This document shows, in pieces, positions 1 through 10,259 of a stretch of 64,000 nucleotides of DNA. Positions within the stretch are counted from its first letter, which is position 1. Each line of letters starts with the position of its first letter. The position numbers and the translations under genes are program-made. The DNA is from Rana temporaria (lineage: Eukaryota; Chordata; Amphibia; Anura; Ranidae): positions 124,660,241-124,724,240 of the forward strand of contig NC_053500.1 in NCBI RefSeq assembly GCF_905171775.1, given 5' to 3'. Under the pieces are notes generated by a model that saw nothing but the letters and a program-made list of their open reading frames with translations, made no database searches and was not told the origin of the DNA.

Positions 1-391
1 CGCGTCGAAATTCGAAAATGTTACGTTGTTTGCGTAAGTCATCCGTGAATAGGGATTTACGTTGTTTACATCCACGTCAACATCAATAGGCCCGTGCGGT
101 GGACGTAGCCGCAATGCACACTGGGAAATGTAGGCGCACGGCGCATGTGCAGTAAAAAAAAAACGTCAAAAACGTCAGGTCAAGCCCCATTAACATAAAA
201 CACGCCCCCATAGCTAAATTTGAAGAATTAGGCGCCATTACTCCCGCCCGCTTTAGGCTACGCCGCCATAACTTAGCAGGCAAGTACATTGTGAATCATG
301 TACTTGCCTCGCTAACTTACGGCGGCGTAGCTTAAATGCCTTAAGCTACGCCGCCTAAAATTTGCGGCCATGTATGTGAATCTAGCTACAT
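1..391. mobile_element. Partial MITE of the GCCAGATTC terminal family (right part)
   Basis: The window opens inside this element. Its text is closely similar to 55140-55535 and 63120-63500: the segment around GTTTGCGTAAGTC, a CGCGCATGCGCC-like core, then a palindromic end rich in TACGGCGGCGTAGC. It closes at GAATCTAGCTA (381-391), a mutated form of the GAATCTGGCTA terminus of the other copies. It is non-coding and palindromic near its end. The left terminus lies outside the window. Confidence 0.75.
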
Positions 392-440
392 ATTCCCATA
401 TTCAAAATTAACCCTATCCTTTCTTGCTTCCCTTGCCCAT

Positions 441-457
441 CCCCCCCCCCCCCCCCC
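441..457. repeat. Poly-C tract (17 C)
   Basis: A run of 17 C followed by GTCCCGTCCCG. It is a simple homopolymer and its true length is likely variable. Confidence 0.9.
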
Positions 458-1402
458 GTCCCGTCCCGGGGCCTTTTACCTATATATTTTTTTTTTTGTT
501 GTTGTTTCAGCTTCTATTTCTTCTAGTAATGGGCCCCGAATCCCGTTTCTTAAATAATAAGGAAGAACTGGCAAACCTTTGCAGCATAATACTATGTAAA
601 TAATGACTAGTTATGGAGTTCCCAAGATTCAAACGCGCACAAGGCAATTTTATTTTATTGTAAGAATAAATCTTTTTATCGTTTCCACCTTGATATGATT
701 TCATGTGTTTCACATCTTAAGAAATTGAATTATACAAATATGCAATATGAGTAGACTAGTTTGGCTCATTTTTCAATACTTGTGCCTCCGGAAAACGCCA
801 ACAGCGTTGCTGAAGCAAATGAACCAATCAAATTGCTTTAACTGAGCAAAACTCTAATCCCAATTCACTGCAGCGTTCACAGTTACCACATGCAGAACTT
901 TGGTTTATGAGGTAACAATATTCAGGCAGTGATTCGTGAACTGACATGACAGCTAAATGATTATAATGACACAGTCTACATCAGATTATATATAATGGGG
1001 ATAATTTACCCCCTACTGTAAGAGGCCACAGAAGAGGTTAACGACCACAGTGCAGAGAACGCAACGCTTATGTAGAGATGGAATTCTGAACTGGTTTCAA
1101 ATGTATTTTTTTACATATTTCATGATGAAAGGGGCCAAATGGGTCTAAAGAAGGAAAATGTCAAGTAGACACGTTACAGTGCACGTACTGTATATTTCAT
1201 TTGTAGGTTGCGTGTTGAGACCTCAGGACTCCTTGCTGCTTTTTGTTCCTCAATATACATGTGTAGGATAAGTGGTTGAGTTGGCAACCAACAAAAGGCT
1301 GGGTTTCCTGTTTATAACATGATTTACTTCAGTTGTTTTTTTGGGGTTATTTTTTGCTGCTATCCATGAATTTCATGTTTAAGGGACAACTTCCCCTTAG
1401 TT
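458..1402. other. No recognisable gene or repeat
   Basis: AT-rich sequence with a T-run near 488. I see no splice-bounded open frame, no inverted-repeat ends and no tandem array. It may be old decayed repeat or unique sequence. Confidence 0.5.
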
Positions 1403-1442
1403 TTGTGATATACTCGCCATATAAGACGACCCCCTACCCCCC

Positions 1443-2517
1443 CTCACTGTACCATTGCCTCACCTCACTGTGCCATTGCCTCACCTCACTGTACTATTGC
1501 CTCACCTCACTGTACCATTGCCTCACCTCACTGTACCATTGCCTCACCTCACTGTACCATTGCCTCACCTCACTGTACCATTGCCTCACCTCACTGTACC
1601 ATTGCCTCACCGTGCCATTGCCTCACCTCACTGTACCATTGCCTCACCTCACTGTACCATTGCCTCACCTCACTGTACCATTGCCTCACCTCACTGTGCC
1701 ATTGCCTCACCTCACTGTACCATTGCCTCACCTCACTGTGCCATTGCCTCACCTCACTGTACCATTGCCTCACCTCACTGTGCCATTGCCTCACCTCACT
1801 GCGCCATTGCCTCACCTCACTGCGCCATTGCCTCACCTCACTGCGCCATTGCCTCACCTCACTGTACCATTGCCTCACCTCACTGTACCATTGCCTCACC
1901 TCACTGTACCATTGCCTCACCTCACTGTACCATTGCCTCACCTCACTGTACCATTGCCTCACCTCACTGTACCATTGCCTCACCTCACTGTGCCATTGCC
2001 TCACCTCACTGTACCATTGCCTCACCTCACTGTGCCATTGCCTCACCTCACTGTACCATTGCCTCACCTCACTGTGCCATTGCCTCACCTCACTGCGCCA
2101 TTGCCTCACCTCACTGTGCCATTGCCTCACCTCACTGTGCCATTGCCTCACCTCACTGTACCATTGCCTCACCTCACTGTACCATTGCCTCACCTCACTG
2201 TGCCATTGCCTCACCTCACTGCGCCATTGCCTCACCTCACTGTACCATTGCCTCACCTCACTGTACCATTGCCTCACCTCACTGTACCATTGCCTCACCT
2301 CACTGTACCATTGCCTCACCTCACTGTACCATTGCCTCACCTCACTGTACCATTGCCTCACCTCACTGTACCATTGCCTCACCGTGCCATTGCCTCACCT
2401 CACTGTACCATTGCCTCACCTCACTGTACCATTGCCTCACTGTGCCATTGCCTCACCTCACTGTGCCATTGTCTCACCGTGCCATTGCCTCATCGCGCCA
2501 TTGCCTCACCTCACTTC
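1443..2517. repeat. 21-bp minisatellite, about 51 units
   Basis: The unit is CCTCACCTCACTGTACCATTG and its variants. The period is a multiple of 3, so every frame stays open and gives long false proteins on both strands. Units differ mainly at one site (GTACC, GTGCC or GCGCC). Shortened units lacking one CTCACT occur near 1607 and 2381. The order of variants suggests blocks of about 12 units repeated. Just upstream, 1410-1435 reads CCATATAAGACGACCCCC, similar to the GTATAAGACGAC end at 47790, so the array may sit inside a transposon of that family. Confidence 0.95.
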
Positions 2518-2567
2518 GCAGGATCTTCATTCCTTTATGCCTGGCAGAGTGAGTCAGACTGCGGGCG

Positions 2568-2803
2568 TCCATTTTTTAAAAGCCGTGCCTCCTCCCCGTG
2601 CTGTTCCGTGATAGGTGGAACACTCAGTTTCCCAGCAGAGCCTGGGTTCAGTGTTCCGCCTATCACGGACATCCTCTCGTCCGAGGCCGAGGACGAGACG
2701 ACGTCCATGATAGGCGGAACACTGAACACAGGCTCTGCTGGGAAACTGAGTGTTCCGCCTATCACGGAACAGCACGAGGAGGAGGCGTGGCTTTTAAAAA
2801 AAG
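2568..2803. repeat. Nested palindrome with arms of about 110 bp
   Basis: The left arm (from about 2568 to 2682) is nearly the reverse complement of the right arm (about 2690-2803), around a centre at GCCGAGG. Inside each arm the word GTGTTCCGCCTATCACGGA is present twice in opposite orientation (left 2604-2623 and 2661-2679; right 2704-2722 and 2750-2769). Each arm can therefore also fold on itself. It lies directly downstream of the 21-bp array. No protein is expected. Confidence 0.85.
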
Positions 2804-3023
2804 CAGTGCTTTGCTTCCACATGTCCAGAAAGGAGAACAGTGAACAAGTACAGTAGTGATATCACCAAATGTCACTCCAAATCTCCTAAAACTAGCAGTC
2901 ACGGCCAGTAGTGCCTTAGATCTCACACTGCAGATATAGATCTATGAGGTTGTAGGTATAGGAGTGCCACAGTCGTTTACTAGAAAGTGCACTGCTTTCA
3001 GGAAAATCCAGGATACTGCTTAG

Positions 3024-3026
<3 letters not shown>

Positions 3027-3073
<47 letters not shown>
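3027..3073. repeat. (AT)n microsatellite
   Basis: Uninterrupted TA dinucleotides. The adjoining Tc1-like element is flanked by TA-rich tracts on both sides, as expected for a transposon that targets TA. Confidence 0.9.
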
Positions 3074-3074
<1 letters not shown>

Positions 3075-3361
3075 CCAAAAGTATTGGGACACCTGCCTTT
3101 ACATGCATATGAACTGTAATGGCATCCCTGTCTTAGTCCATAGGGTTAAATATTGAGTTGACCCACCCTTTGCAGTTATAACAGATCCTACTCCTCTGGG
3201 AAGACTGTCCACAAGGTTTAGGAGTGTGTCTATGGAAATGTTTACCATTCTGCTAGAAGCACATTGGTAAGGTCAGGCTGTTGGTCAGGCATGTTGGACA
3301 AGAAGGCCTGGCTCGCAGTCTTTGCTCTAATTCATCCCAAAGGTGTCCCAATACTTTTGGT
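3074..3361. mobile_element. Non-autonomous Tc1/mariner-like element
   Basis: It starts ACCAAAAGTATTGGGACACC and ends GGTGTCCCAATACTTTTGGT, a perfect 20-bp terminal inverted repeat, inside TA-rich DNA. The interior carries no transposase frame. The words TGTTGGACAAGAAGGCCTGG and TTCATCCCAAAGGTG near the right end match my memory of a Tc1-like repeat common in fish and frogs. The length of about 288 bp fits a MITE. Confidence 0.85.
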
Positions 3362-3367
3362 AATATA

Positions 3368-3386
3368 GTGTGTGTGTGTGTGTGTG

Positions 3387-3446
<60 letters not shown>

Positions 3447-3523
3447 TATATATATATTATATACATTTTTTTACACGCATATCTATATATACTGTGTATG
3501 TCTATATATATATATAGACACAC
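3368..3523. repeat. Compound (GT)n/(AT)n microsatellite
   Basis: GT repeats pass into a long TA run and then imperfect TATATA/ACACAC stretches up to about 3523. It produces two short low-complexity frames that are not genes. Confidence 0.9.
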
Positions 3524-4068
3524 ACATTTTTCGAACATCTAATGCAGTACATTCTAAACTACTAACTTTCTCATAACTTACAGGATGAAACCCCATACTT
3601 ACAGGAAGGAGGAGGGGGGGGATCATATGCTATGATTGTAATATTCAGGACAAGAGGCATTTCTGTGTGAAATTGGAATGCTGGATAACATTACCTGGGT
3701 TCAAAGGGCAAAAGACTAAAAGGTAACATGAAAAGTAGGGACGATAAGGTCTAGATCACAGCCAAGATACTGGCCTAACATTATTAAAGAATTCAAACGC
3801 ATGTTTTAAGAAAGAATTTTAATAAGAAATTGCTTGCTTAGATTGTCCATGAAATTCTTCTTCTTGGAAAAATATTAAGCAGCTTGGTCAACACATCAGT
3901 GTGAGTGGCCATATTATAACACAGTGCAACACTGTCTTGTAGGATATGGAAACCTAATCACTAAAATAAAATTTAAGCTTTAACATGTTATTATCATTTC
4001 ACATGTCTTTTTCCTTTTTTTTTTAATCTTCAAAGCTTTCATTAAACTAGTTCTTGGTGACCATACCA
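3524..4068. other. No recognisable feature
   Basis: AT-rich single-copy-looking sequence with a G-run near 3612 and a T-run near 4015. No supported gene. Confidence 0.45.
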
Positions 4069-4108
4069 TTAAAGTGGTTCTAATGGCAGAATTTGTTATT
4101 TACCTTAA

Positions 4109-4737
4109 AGGAGTTGTAAAGCTTTGTGTTTTTTTACCTTAATGCATCCTACATGTAACGCCTGTGTACTTTTCAGTACAGGTGCTATCTCAAATTTTGT
4201 GGGACGAGAGAGTTATCTGCTCTCATCCATGTTGATTTGTTTAAATTTGGCTGTTCGCCAGCCCTGGACTGTCCTGTGGGTCATTCTGTGCTCCAGAGAT
4301 GTAGTTCCATCTCTGGATGGCAGGTGGCGCCAGAGGGGTCCAGGCGGAGGCGCCCTTTCTCCAGCAGCCAATCGGAGGAGTGTTTCCCTCGCGGGGCATG
4401 CTGGGGAAGGGTATTTCTGTGGCGGGGTTCTTCGCCCGTTCCTGGTTCCAGGTGCGGCACCCACCTTTAGGGTGTGCGCACATCACGGGCCCCGGCCTGG
4501 CCTACCAGGTCGGGGCGCATGTGCTATGCGGAGTTCCTGACTTCTCACCCCCTCCCCCCTCAAGAGGCTTTCTCCACACCAGGAAGAAAGTTTTGCATTA
4601 CGGTGTGAAGTGAGGATTTCTCAGAAGAAATAAGGACATTTAAAAGCAAAATGGAAGGATGAGGTAAGTGAAGGAGGACTGCACTAAGGTAAAGGAAGCT
4701 ATTTAGGGGAAACATTTTTTACCTTTACAACCTCCCT
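4109..4737. mobile_element. Nested TTAA MITE, 629 bp
   Basis: TTAA at 4105-4108 and 4738-4741. The ends AGGAGTTGTAAAG and CTTTACAACCTCCCT form a near-perfect inverted repeat. The segment 4235-4440 (CTGTGCTCCAGAGATG, GGGGCATGCTGGGGAAGGGTAT) recurs in diverged form at 36215-36410. The overlapping open frames of about 80-138 aa in this GC-rich core run on both strands and resemble no protein I know. Confidence 0.8.
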
Positions 4738-4819
4738 TTAAGGTGAAAAAACACCTTGCAGTCATCGCCCCCCCCCCCCCCCTGAGCTCCCGTTTTACTT
4801 ACCTGAGACCCGCATCTTC

Positions 4820-5258
4820 TAGGGTAACCACATTTCTAAACGGCCATTCAGGGACCCCCTTCCCAAAAATCACAGCACAGCTGAGGCAGCGGATGCGCAC
4901 GCTACCCAAAAGAACTGATCACGCCCCCAAAAGTCCCGTTTTACCTTGTTCCAACGTTGGCTTTACACTTCCCTGCTGTGATTAGACACAAGACGTGTGA
5001 TTTATGATTTCTCCAATTACAAGCAGGGGGCGGGGATTGTGCCTCTCCAGACATTCCCTGCCAGGATAAGTACTGTCAGTGAGTAAAGCGGGGAAGTGGT
5101 GGCCTTTTTTGGGGGCAAAAGATAGAGGGGAGGGGGAGTGGCTGTGTCAACTTCATTCCGGGACACTGTATTGTCCTGGAATGAAGGTGCCTGGGACCTG
5201 GGACAGACCTGCAAAATGCGGGACTGTCCCGGGCAATCCGGGACACGTGGTCACCCTA
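4820..5258. mobile_element. hAT-like MITE, TAGGGTGACCAC family, 8-bp TSD
   Basis: It runs from TAGGGTAACCAC to GTGGTCACCCTA, flanked by GCATCTTC at 4812-4819 and again at 5259-5266. An 8-bp duplication with these ends fits the hAT superfamily. Sister pieces lie at 15313-15358, 58752-59040, 59353-59702, 60283-60564 and 62417-62508. A recurrent internal word is TGTCCTGGAATGAA. Confidence 0.85.
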
Positions 5259-5651
5259 GCATCTTCTTGTGCACGATCCTGCGTTGCTTTCGCCGAGCTC
5301 TAGTCGGCTCTTCATTGGATGATTGATAGCAGCGCAGCCATTGGTTCCGGCTGCTGTCAATCAAATCAATGACGCGGCACGCCGGGGCTGAGTGATACAA
5401 TCGGCAGCTATGGCCGCCAACTGTATCACACGGGAGCGTGCCCGCAAGCTAACCCCTCTGGGAGAGTGCTTCGCAGAGTAGGGCTAGCTCTTGCGGGGAG
5501 GAACCAAGACAGACACCAAAGGACCCCAGAAGACGAGGATCGGGGACACTTTGCAAAACGAACTGGTAGTAACTGAAAAAAAAAACATACAACCACTTTA
5601 ATGCATTCTATGGCTTCTGCATACAGCTCCACAGCCCCCCTAAATACTTAA

Positions 5652-5915
5652 AGGAGTTGTAAAGGAAAAAAAAAATTGCCTAAATGTCCTGCCGCACAGA
5701 TGTAGTTCCCAGGAGGGGGTGAGCACGTTACTGACCACCGCAGTAAAGCCTCCCATCACGGTGGTCAGTAAAATCAGACAAGCAGGAAGTGAACAGAACA
5801 GAGAAGAAATAGAGCAACTTCTGAGCAAACACGAACAATGAGGAAGTGAAAAGAAGAATGTCTGCAGGTAAAGGATGCTTATCATGAAAAAAATTTTTTT
5901 TCCGTTACAACCCCT
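5652..5915. mobile_element. TTAA MITE, 264 bp
   Basis: TTAA at 5648-5651 and 5916-5919. The ends AGGAGTTGTAAAGG and CCGTTACAACCCCT match those of the 4109-4737 element, so this is a shorter member of the same terminal family. The interior contains the pair CGTTACTGACCACCG / CGGTGGTCAGTAA (around 5729-5770), which forms a hairpin. Confidence 0.8.
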
Positions 5916-5919
5916 TTAA

Positions 5920-6556
5920 CTGAACCTAATCCAGCGGTGTCTCAGCTCTCTCTCCTTTTTGGACAGAGAGGCAGCAGTGAGAGACATGGGGGATTATTTA
6001 CAAAAGTCAAATCCACTTTGCACTACAAGTGCAAACTACAAGTGCAAAGTGCACTTGAAATTGCACTGAAAGTGCACTTGGAAGTACAGTCACTGTAAAT
6101 ATGAGGGGTAAATCAGAAATGAGGGGAAGCTCTGCTGATTTTATCATCTAATCATGTGCAAGCTAAAATGCTATTTTTTATTTTCCTTGCATGTCCCCCT
6201 CAGATCTACAGCGACTGCACTTCCAAGTGCACTTTGCACTTGTAGTTTGCACTTGTAGTGCAAAGTGGATTTACCTTTCTTAAATAACCCCCATTGGCTC
6301 CTGCTGGTGTCACTCACAGCCGGTGAGGAGAGAGAGCAGAGGGAAGGGCCAGGCCATAGGATTGAGCACACGAGTGCCCCCATAGCAAGTAGGTTGCTAC
6401 GGGAGCACTAGGCAGGGGGGGAGGAGCCAGGAGCGCCAGCGAGGGACCAAGAAGAAGAGGATCAGGGCGGCTCTGGGCAAAACCATTACACAGAGCAGGT
6501 AAGCAAAAGATATTTGTTATTTTTAAAAATACAATAATTTTGCCTTTACAAACACT
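5920..6556. mobile_element. Partial TTAA-family element carrying a palindromic insert
   Basis: The right end CCTTTACAAACACT meets TTAA at 6557-6560. The stretch 6400-6550 (GGGAGCACTAGGC, GAGGGACCAAGAAGAAGAGGA) is a diverged relative of 5440-5590 and 47220-47420. The left terminus is unclear. A palindromic insert at 5988-6294 splits it. Confidence 0.55.
5988..6294. mobile_element. Palindromic MITE with GTGCAAAGTGCACTT words
   Basis: The ends ATGGGGGATTATTTA and TAAATAACCCCCAT are inverted. Inside, CACTTTGCACTACAAGTG and GTGCAAAGTGCACTT recur in both orientations, giving multiple alternative stems. Non-coding. I could not assign a target-site duplication. Confidence 0.7.
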
Positions 6557-6580
6557 TTAAGGTCATTGTTTAGACACTTA

Positions 6581-7032
6581 GGGCCAGATTCTCGTAGACT
6601 GGCTTAAAACTGCGGCGGCGTAACGTATCTCATTTACGTTACGCCGCCGCAAGTTTTACGGGCAAGTGCTTGATTCACAAAGCACTTGCCTGTAAAGTTG
6701 CGGCGGCGTAGCGTAAATCCTCCGGCGCAAGCCAGCCTAATTCAAATGATCCGGGTAGGGGGCGTGGATCATTTAAATTAGGCGCGTTCCCGCGCCGAAC
6801 GTACTGCGCATGCGCCGTCTCTAAAGTTTCCCGACGTGCATTGCTCTAAATGACGTCGCAAGGACGTCATTGGTTTCGACGTTAACGTAAATGGCGTCCA
6901 GCCCTCGGATTTAATAGTTATCTATGCGTAACTGATTCTAATAATCAGTCGCATAGATACGATGGCCAAGATTAGGACTTACGACGGCACACATTGCGTT
7001 GCGCCTTCGTAAGCCCTTTCAGAATCTGGGCC
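6581..7032. mobile_element. MITE with GGGCCAGATTC ends, TTA TSD
   Basis: GGGCCAGATTCTC at the left and GAATCTGGGCC at the right, with TTA at 6578-6580 and 7033-7035. The subterminal parts are palindromes rich in TACGCCGCCGCAA. A 3-bp T-A-type duplication fits PIF/Harbinger. The nearest relatives here are 32653-33371 and 56585-57324. Confidence 0.8.
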
Positions 7033-7035
7033 TTA

Positions 7036-7928
7036 TTGTTCTGACAAAGCTTTGTCTCTGTACCCCAGTTGTGCACTTGTGTTGTCACCCTGGCTGTCTA
7101 AATGCAATATAAAATGGTCCACAGTTTTCATCACCAGGAAACCTGTCATGAAAAGATCGCTGTTTTAGATAATATACAGACTATATAATTCTTTAAGGGT
7201 TTACATCTACGTTAAATGGATTTAAAGGAATAAAATGAAATATCCCAAGAAAAACACATTAATTTGGTCGGAGCCAACAATATCATGAACGTAATTGATT
7301 TGTCCTTGTCTACAATGTTAATTTCAGGATTTTTATTTGGTGTTAAAGGAAATCTGTGCTAAAAGAAATATCTGGGTGGCCATTGCTGACCTGCTTGGTG
7401 GTCCCTGTATTTCATACTTTCCAAGTGACAGACCCGTATGAAGCCAGATAACTCAGAACCCTTGATCTAAAAATACAAAGTCAGTGATTCAGAAAAAAAG
7501 ACCATTGGATGAGCATGACAGCCAGGAGACTGTCTATTTTAATAGAAGTCAACAATACCATGACTTGTAGGTTATATTGGCCCAAGTGAGAACAATATGT
7601 CTTGTGCCAGGAGAGTGCCTGGAAACAGGGGTACTGTCTTTGGCTAGGTTCACATGTGAGCGGGTGTAATTGCCCCTCTTCCTGCACCCACAGTAAAAAA
7701 CACACTGCTGTTTAGCGGATGCATGGAGGTGCCATTAATCTTAATGCCACCCCCCACACACTGGAAACCCCAGTGCGATTTCCCTGCTGTGAATCACACA
7801 GCCCTGTGTGGTTTGCCTGTGGCCATGTTTTTGGAAAAGGTGCAAATGAATAGGCTGCTCTGCCCATGCAAATGCCGCTGCCAGGTGTGAACCTAGCCTC
7901 CAACTGTTTCAACATTTAAAGAATGAAG
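7036..7928. other. No recognisable gene
   Basis: Mixed-composition sequence. Short minus-strand frames at 7481-7705 and 7712-7915 have no recognisable domain. The CAGGTGTGAACCTAGCC area near 7881 may be a decayed repeat end. Confidence 0.4.
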
Positions 7929-8402
7929 GCCGGGGATGGACTGGCCATTGGGACTACAGGGCTTTTCCCGGTGGGCCGATGGCTCAGTGGGCCGGCTTCA
8001 GTGACAGCGGACCGCTGCCCCCCTCCGCTCCTCGGTCTCTCCCTTCCTGCAGCGCTTACCTGGGGGGAACAGAGAAGCATGGGGGAAGGGAACAGATAGC
8101 TGACTCAACAGCTATGGCCTGGGAGTTTCTCACTTCTGCCTAATCTTGTCCCATAAGGGGGGGCACCAAACTGATTCTTTGCCCAGGGTGAAATAATGTC
8201 TAGCTTCCCCACTGGAACTGCCTATAAGATTACCAGTATCTAATAAAGTAGAATGGCTAGTGACTAGTGAAGGGGGTGAGGGGGTTTGGGTGGTCAGGGG
8301 GGGGGGGTGCAGGAGTTGTCCGGCTGCAATGGGAGAGACCTATCAAAGTGGGCCAGTCTGGATGAAGTCCAGGGCCAAATTTTTGTCCCAGACCAGCCCT
8401 GA
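7929..8402 (+). repeat. Dispersed repeat, mate of 59743-60282 in opposite orientation
   Basis: It begins GCCGGGGATGGACTGGCCATT and ends near GTCCCAGACCAGCCCTG. The copy at 59743-60282 carries the reverse complement with the same order of words (GGGACTACAGGG, CACTGAGCC/GGCTCAGTGG, TCCAGACTGGCCCACTTTGA). The type of element is not clear. The inverted match between GGACTGGCC and GGTCTGGGAC at the ends hints at a DNA transposon. Confidence 0.65.
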
Positions 8403-8424
8403 TGAATGCTACATTTAAAAGAAG

Positions 8425-8706
8425 GGCAGCACAGTGGCTTGGTATTTCTTCCATGTAGCATTGGGGTCCTTGATTTAAATTCCAGCCAGAACACTATCTG
8501 CATGTTCTCCTTGTTCTTGCTTGGGTTTCCTCCGGGGACTCTAGTTTCCTCCTGCTCGCCACAGATATGCTGGTAGGTTAATTGGCTCCTTTCCAAATTG
8601 CTCCTAGTATATGGGTTTGTAGGTGACATAGGGTCCTTAGATTGTAAGCTTCCTGAGAAAACAGACTGATGTTAATGTACATATGTAAAAGGTGCTGTGT
8701 ATAAAA
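8425..8706 (+). mobile_element. tRNA-derived SINE, V-SINE-like
   Basis: It starts GGGCAGCACAGTGGCTTGG. The region around 8466-8478 resembles a degenerate B box (GATTTAAATTCC). The centre is CATGTTCTCC then TGGGTTTCCTCCGG and AGTTTCCTCCTGC, the conserved core I know from vertebrate V-SINEs. It continues ATGCTGGTAGGTTAATTGGC and TTAGATTGTAAGCT and ends GTGCTGTGTATAAAAAA. Flanks AAAAGAAGG and AAAAGGAAGG may be a slightly mutated TSD. It is decayed and probably inactive. Confidence 0.7.
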
Positions 8707-8819
8707 AACAAAAGGAAGGATTAAATGGTCATTTGTCTAGGACAGGGTTCTCTAAACGTTCAAAACAAAGGGCCAGTTTACTGTCCTTCAGACTTTAGGG
8801 GGGGCCAGACTGTGGCCAT

Positions 8820-9108
8820 TGAGCGTAGGAAAGGTCCTGACATCAGTGGGAGAAAGCAATGCCCCATCTCCGGTATTGTGTCCCATTGTTGGTGTCATTG
8901 AGAGAAATTGGGCCCTATTGTTGGTGTCATTGGGAGGAATTGTGTCTCATTGTACTCATTGGGCCCCACTGTTTGTGTCATTGGGAGGAATTGTGTCCCA
9001 TCATCAGTCATTAGGAAGAACTGTGTCCATCATTGGTGTCATTGGGAGGAACTGTGCTCATTTATTGGTGTCAGTGGGGGGGGATTATGTTCCATTGTTG
9101 GTATCAGT
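8820..9108. repeat. Short 32-bp tandem array, about 9 diverged units
   Basis: Units of the type TTGGTGTCATTGGGAGGAAT..TGTGTCCCA. It is the reverse complement of the unit expanded at 23581-26260. Two open frames cross it only because of the repeat. Confidence 0.85.
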
Positions 9109-9109
9109 G

Positions 9110-10195
9110 AGTGAGTGAGTAACTTGTATAGCTCTACAAATGCAAACTAAATCGCCTCAAGGCGCATTTTGCATTCAGTGTCGTCATGCTCCTTCAGAAG
9201 AGGTGGGTCCTTAGTTTTTTCCTAAAAGCCCGATGGTTTCCTTCCATGCGGATGGTCGTGGGTAGAGCGTTCCAGAGCCGAGGACCTTGGACTGAAAATT
9301 TTCATTCTCCCTTAGATTTGTAGTGGGATTTGGAGGAGGTTTTGGTTGGTTGACCGGAGGACGCGATTGGTGACGTAGGGTTTTATTTTCTCGCTTAAGT
9401 ATTGAGGAGCGTTTACTTATGAGCATTTTTGAGTGAGGCAGAGGGTCTTGAATGTGACCCGATCCCTTACGGCTAGCCAGTGGAGGGACCTCAAGACCGG
9501 GGATATTGGTTCCCACATTTTTTTACCTGTTACCAGTCTGGCTGCCGTGTTCTGGAAGACTTGTAGATGCAAAATCTGGTATTTGGGTAGTCCTAGGTAG
9601 AGGGAGTCTGCGTAATCGAGTCGGGAATTGATGATTGTACTAACCACTACTGCTGTATTCTCTTCTGGGATGAAGGGGATGAGTCTTTGCAGTAGGCGGA
9701 GAAGGTGGTGAGATATGCTGACTACTGCTCCTATTTGTGCGTCCATCTGAGTGGGGGGTAGTAGAGATATTTGCCAGCACACCATGGAACGACATAAATA
9801 GTGTCCAAACGCATGTTTTATTGCATGATCACAACACAAAGAGAGTGTAATGTTTCGGAGCCGCGCAGGGCCCCTTCGTCAGGCATCGTCATTTCTGAGT
9901 CAAAGATGACTCCGAGGCTTTTGACTTTGTTGCTTGGGGTTATGGTTTGTCCAAGGATGGTGGGTGGTGTCCATGTGGTCCTAGAGTTAGATTTTCGATT
10001 TGCGTGAGGGATAAGAAGTTCTGTTTTGGATCCATTGAGTTTGAGGGAGTTTTCCGTCATCCATTTTTCGATCAGAGTGAGGCATTTTCCTAGTTCATGA
10101 TATTGGTCTTTTTTGTTGGTGATTCTAAAGTAAAGTTACGTGTCATCAGCTTAAGAGTGGTAGCGCAGTGGATGATATAGTGCCTCAAGGGTCGG
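9110..10195 (-). pseudogene. L2-clade LINE fragment: 3' part of reverse transcriptase and tail
   Basis: Read on the minus strand, the order is an ADDT box near 10139-10152 followed directly by a stop codon (ADDT*LYF), then KWMTENSLKLNGSKTELLI, then VKSLGVIFDSEM, then NSRLDYADSLYLGL and SPVLRSLHWLAVRDRVTFKT. These are the thumb and C-terminal words of L2/CR1-type reverse transcriptases. A frame change near 9420 and a 108-bp insertion (9786-9893) break it. The 3' end GCGCCTTGAGGCGATTTAG...CTATACAAG followed by short ACTC repeats is typical of L2 tails. It is 5'-truncated and dead. Confidence 0.85.
9786..9893. mobile_element. Small insertion splitting the L2 remnant
   Basis: The L2 protein reads to ..DSEMTM, then an unrelated segment follows, then ..MDAQIGAVVS resumes. 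The foreign DNA read on the minus strand contains CCTGACGAAGGGGCC, CCGAAACGTTACAC and an AATAAA motif (GCAATAAAACATGCG), the layout of a short transcribed retroposon end. Borders are approximate. Confidence 0.55.
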
Positions 10196-10259
10196 TTTAA
10201 AGCAAGCAAAGAGCCACATCTGGCCCCTGGGCCGCAGTTTGGAGACCACTGGTCTAGGA

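Larger units (their letters stand above)
4073..5597. mobile_element. TTAA-flanked transposon hosting two insertions
   Basis: TTAA at 4069-4072 and 5598-5601 bracket the ends AGTGGTT and AACCACT. The element is interrupted by a second TTAA element (4109-4737) and by a hAT-like MITE (4820-5258). Its right part (5390-5597), with TGTATCAC.CGGGAGCG and GGACCCCAGAAGACG, is shared with 47200-47428. It has no transposase. TTAA duplication is typical of piggyBac and also of Kolobok elements, and I cannot separate the two from the ends alone. Confidence 0.75.
8743..10251. mobile_element. hAT-like element with 8-bp TSD, internal 32-bp array and nested L2
   Basis: The left end CAGGGTTCTCTAAACG and right end GTTTGGAGACCACTG are diverged inverted repeats. 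GTCTAGGA stands at 8735-8742 and again at 10252-10259, a perfect 8-bp duplication that defines both borders. The interior has CAAAGGGCCAGTTTACTGTCC, a short 32-bp tandem array and an L2 LINE fragment inserted later. The same left-end words appear inverted at 26260-26348, beside the long 32-bp satellite. Confidence 0.9.

Noticed and set aside
1443..2517. CRISPR-like array
   Set aside because: Repeats are directly adjacent without spacers and the context is eukaryotic transposon DNA.
1333..2856. 507-aa and 365-aa frames and a 263-aa minus frame as proteins
   Set aside because: They are all readings of a 21-bp minisatellite whose period is divisible by 3, open on both strands and in several frames.
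4124..4613. Frames of 77-138 aa on both strands as a coding exon
   Set aside because: They fall inside a TTAA MITE and are open in several frames because of GC-rich composition.
8466..8480. A tRNA gene suggested by a B-box-like motif
   Set aside because: No cloverleaf can be drawn; the motif is part of the SINE head.
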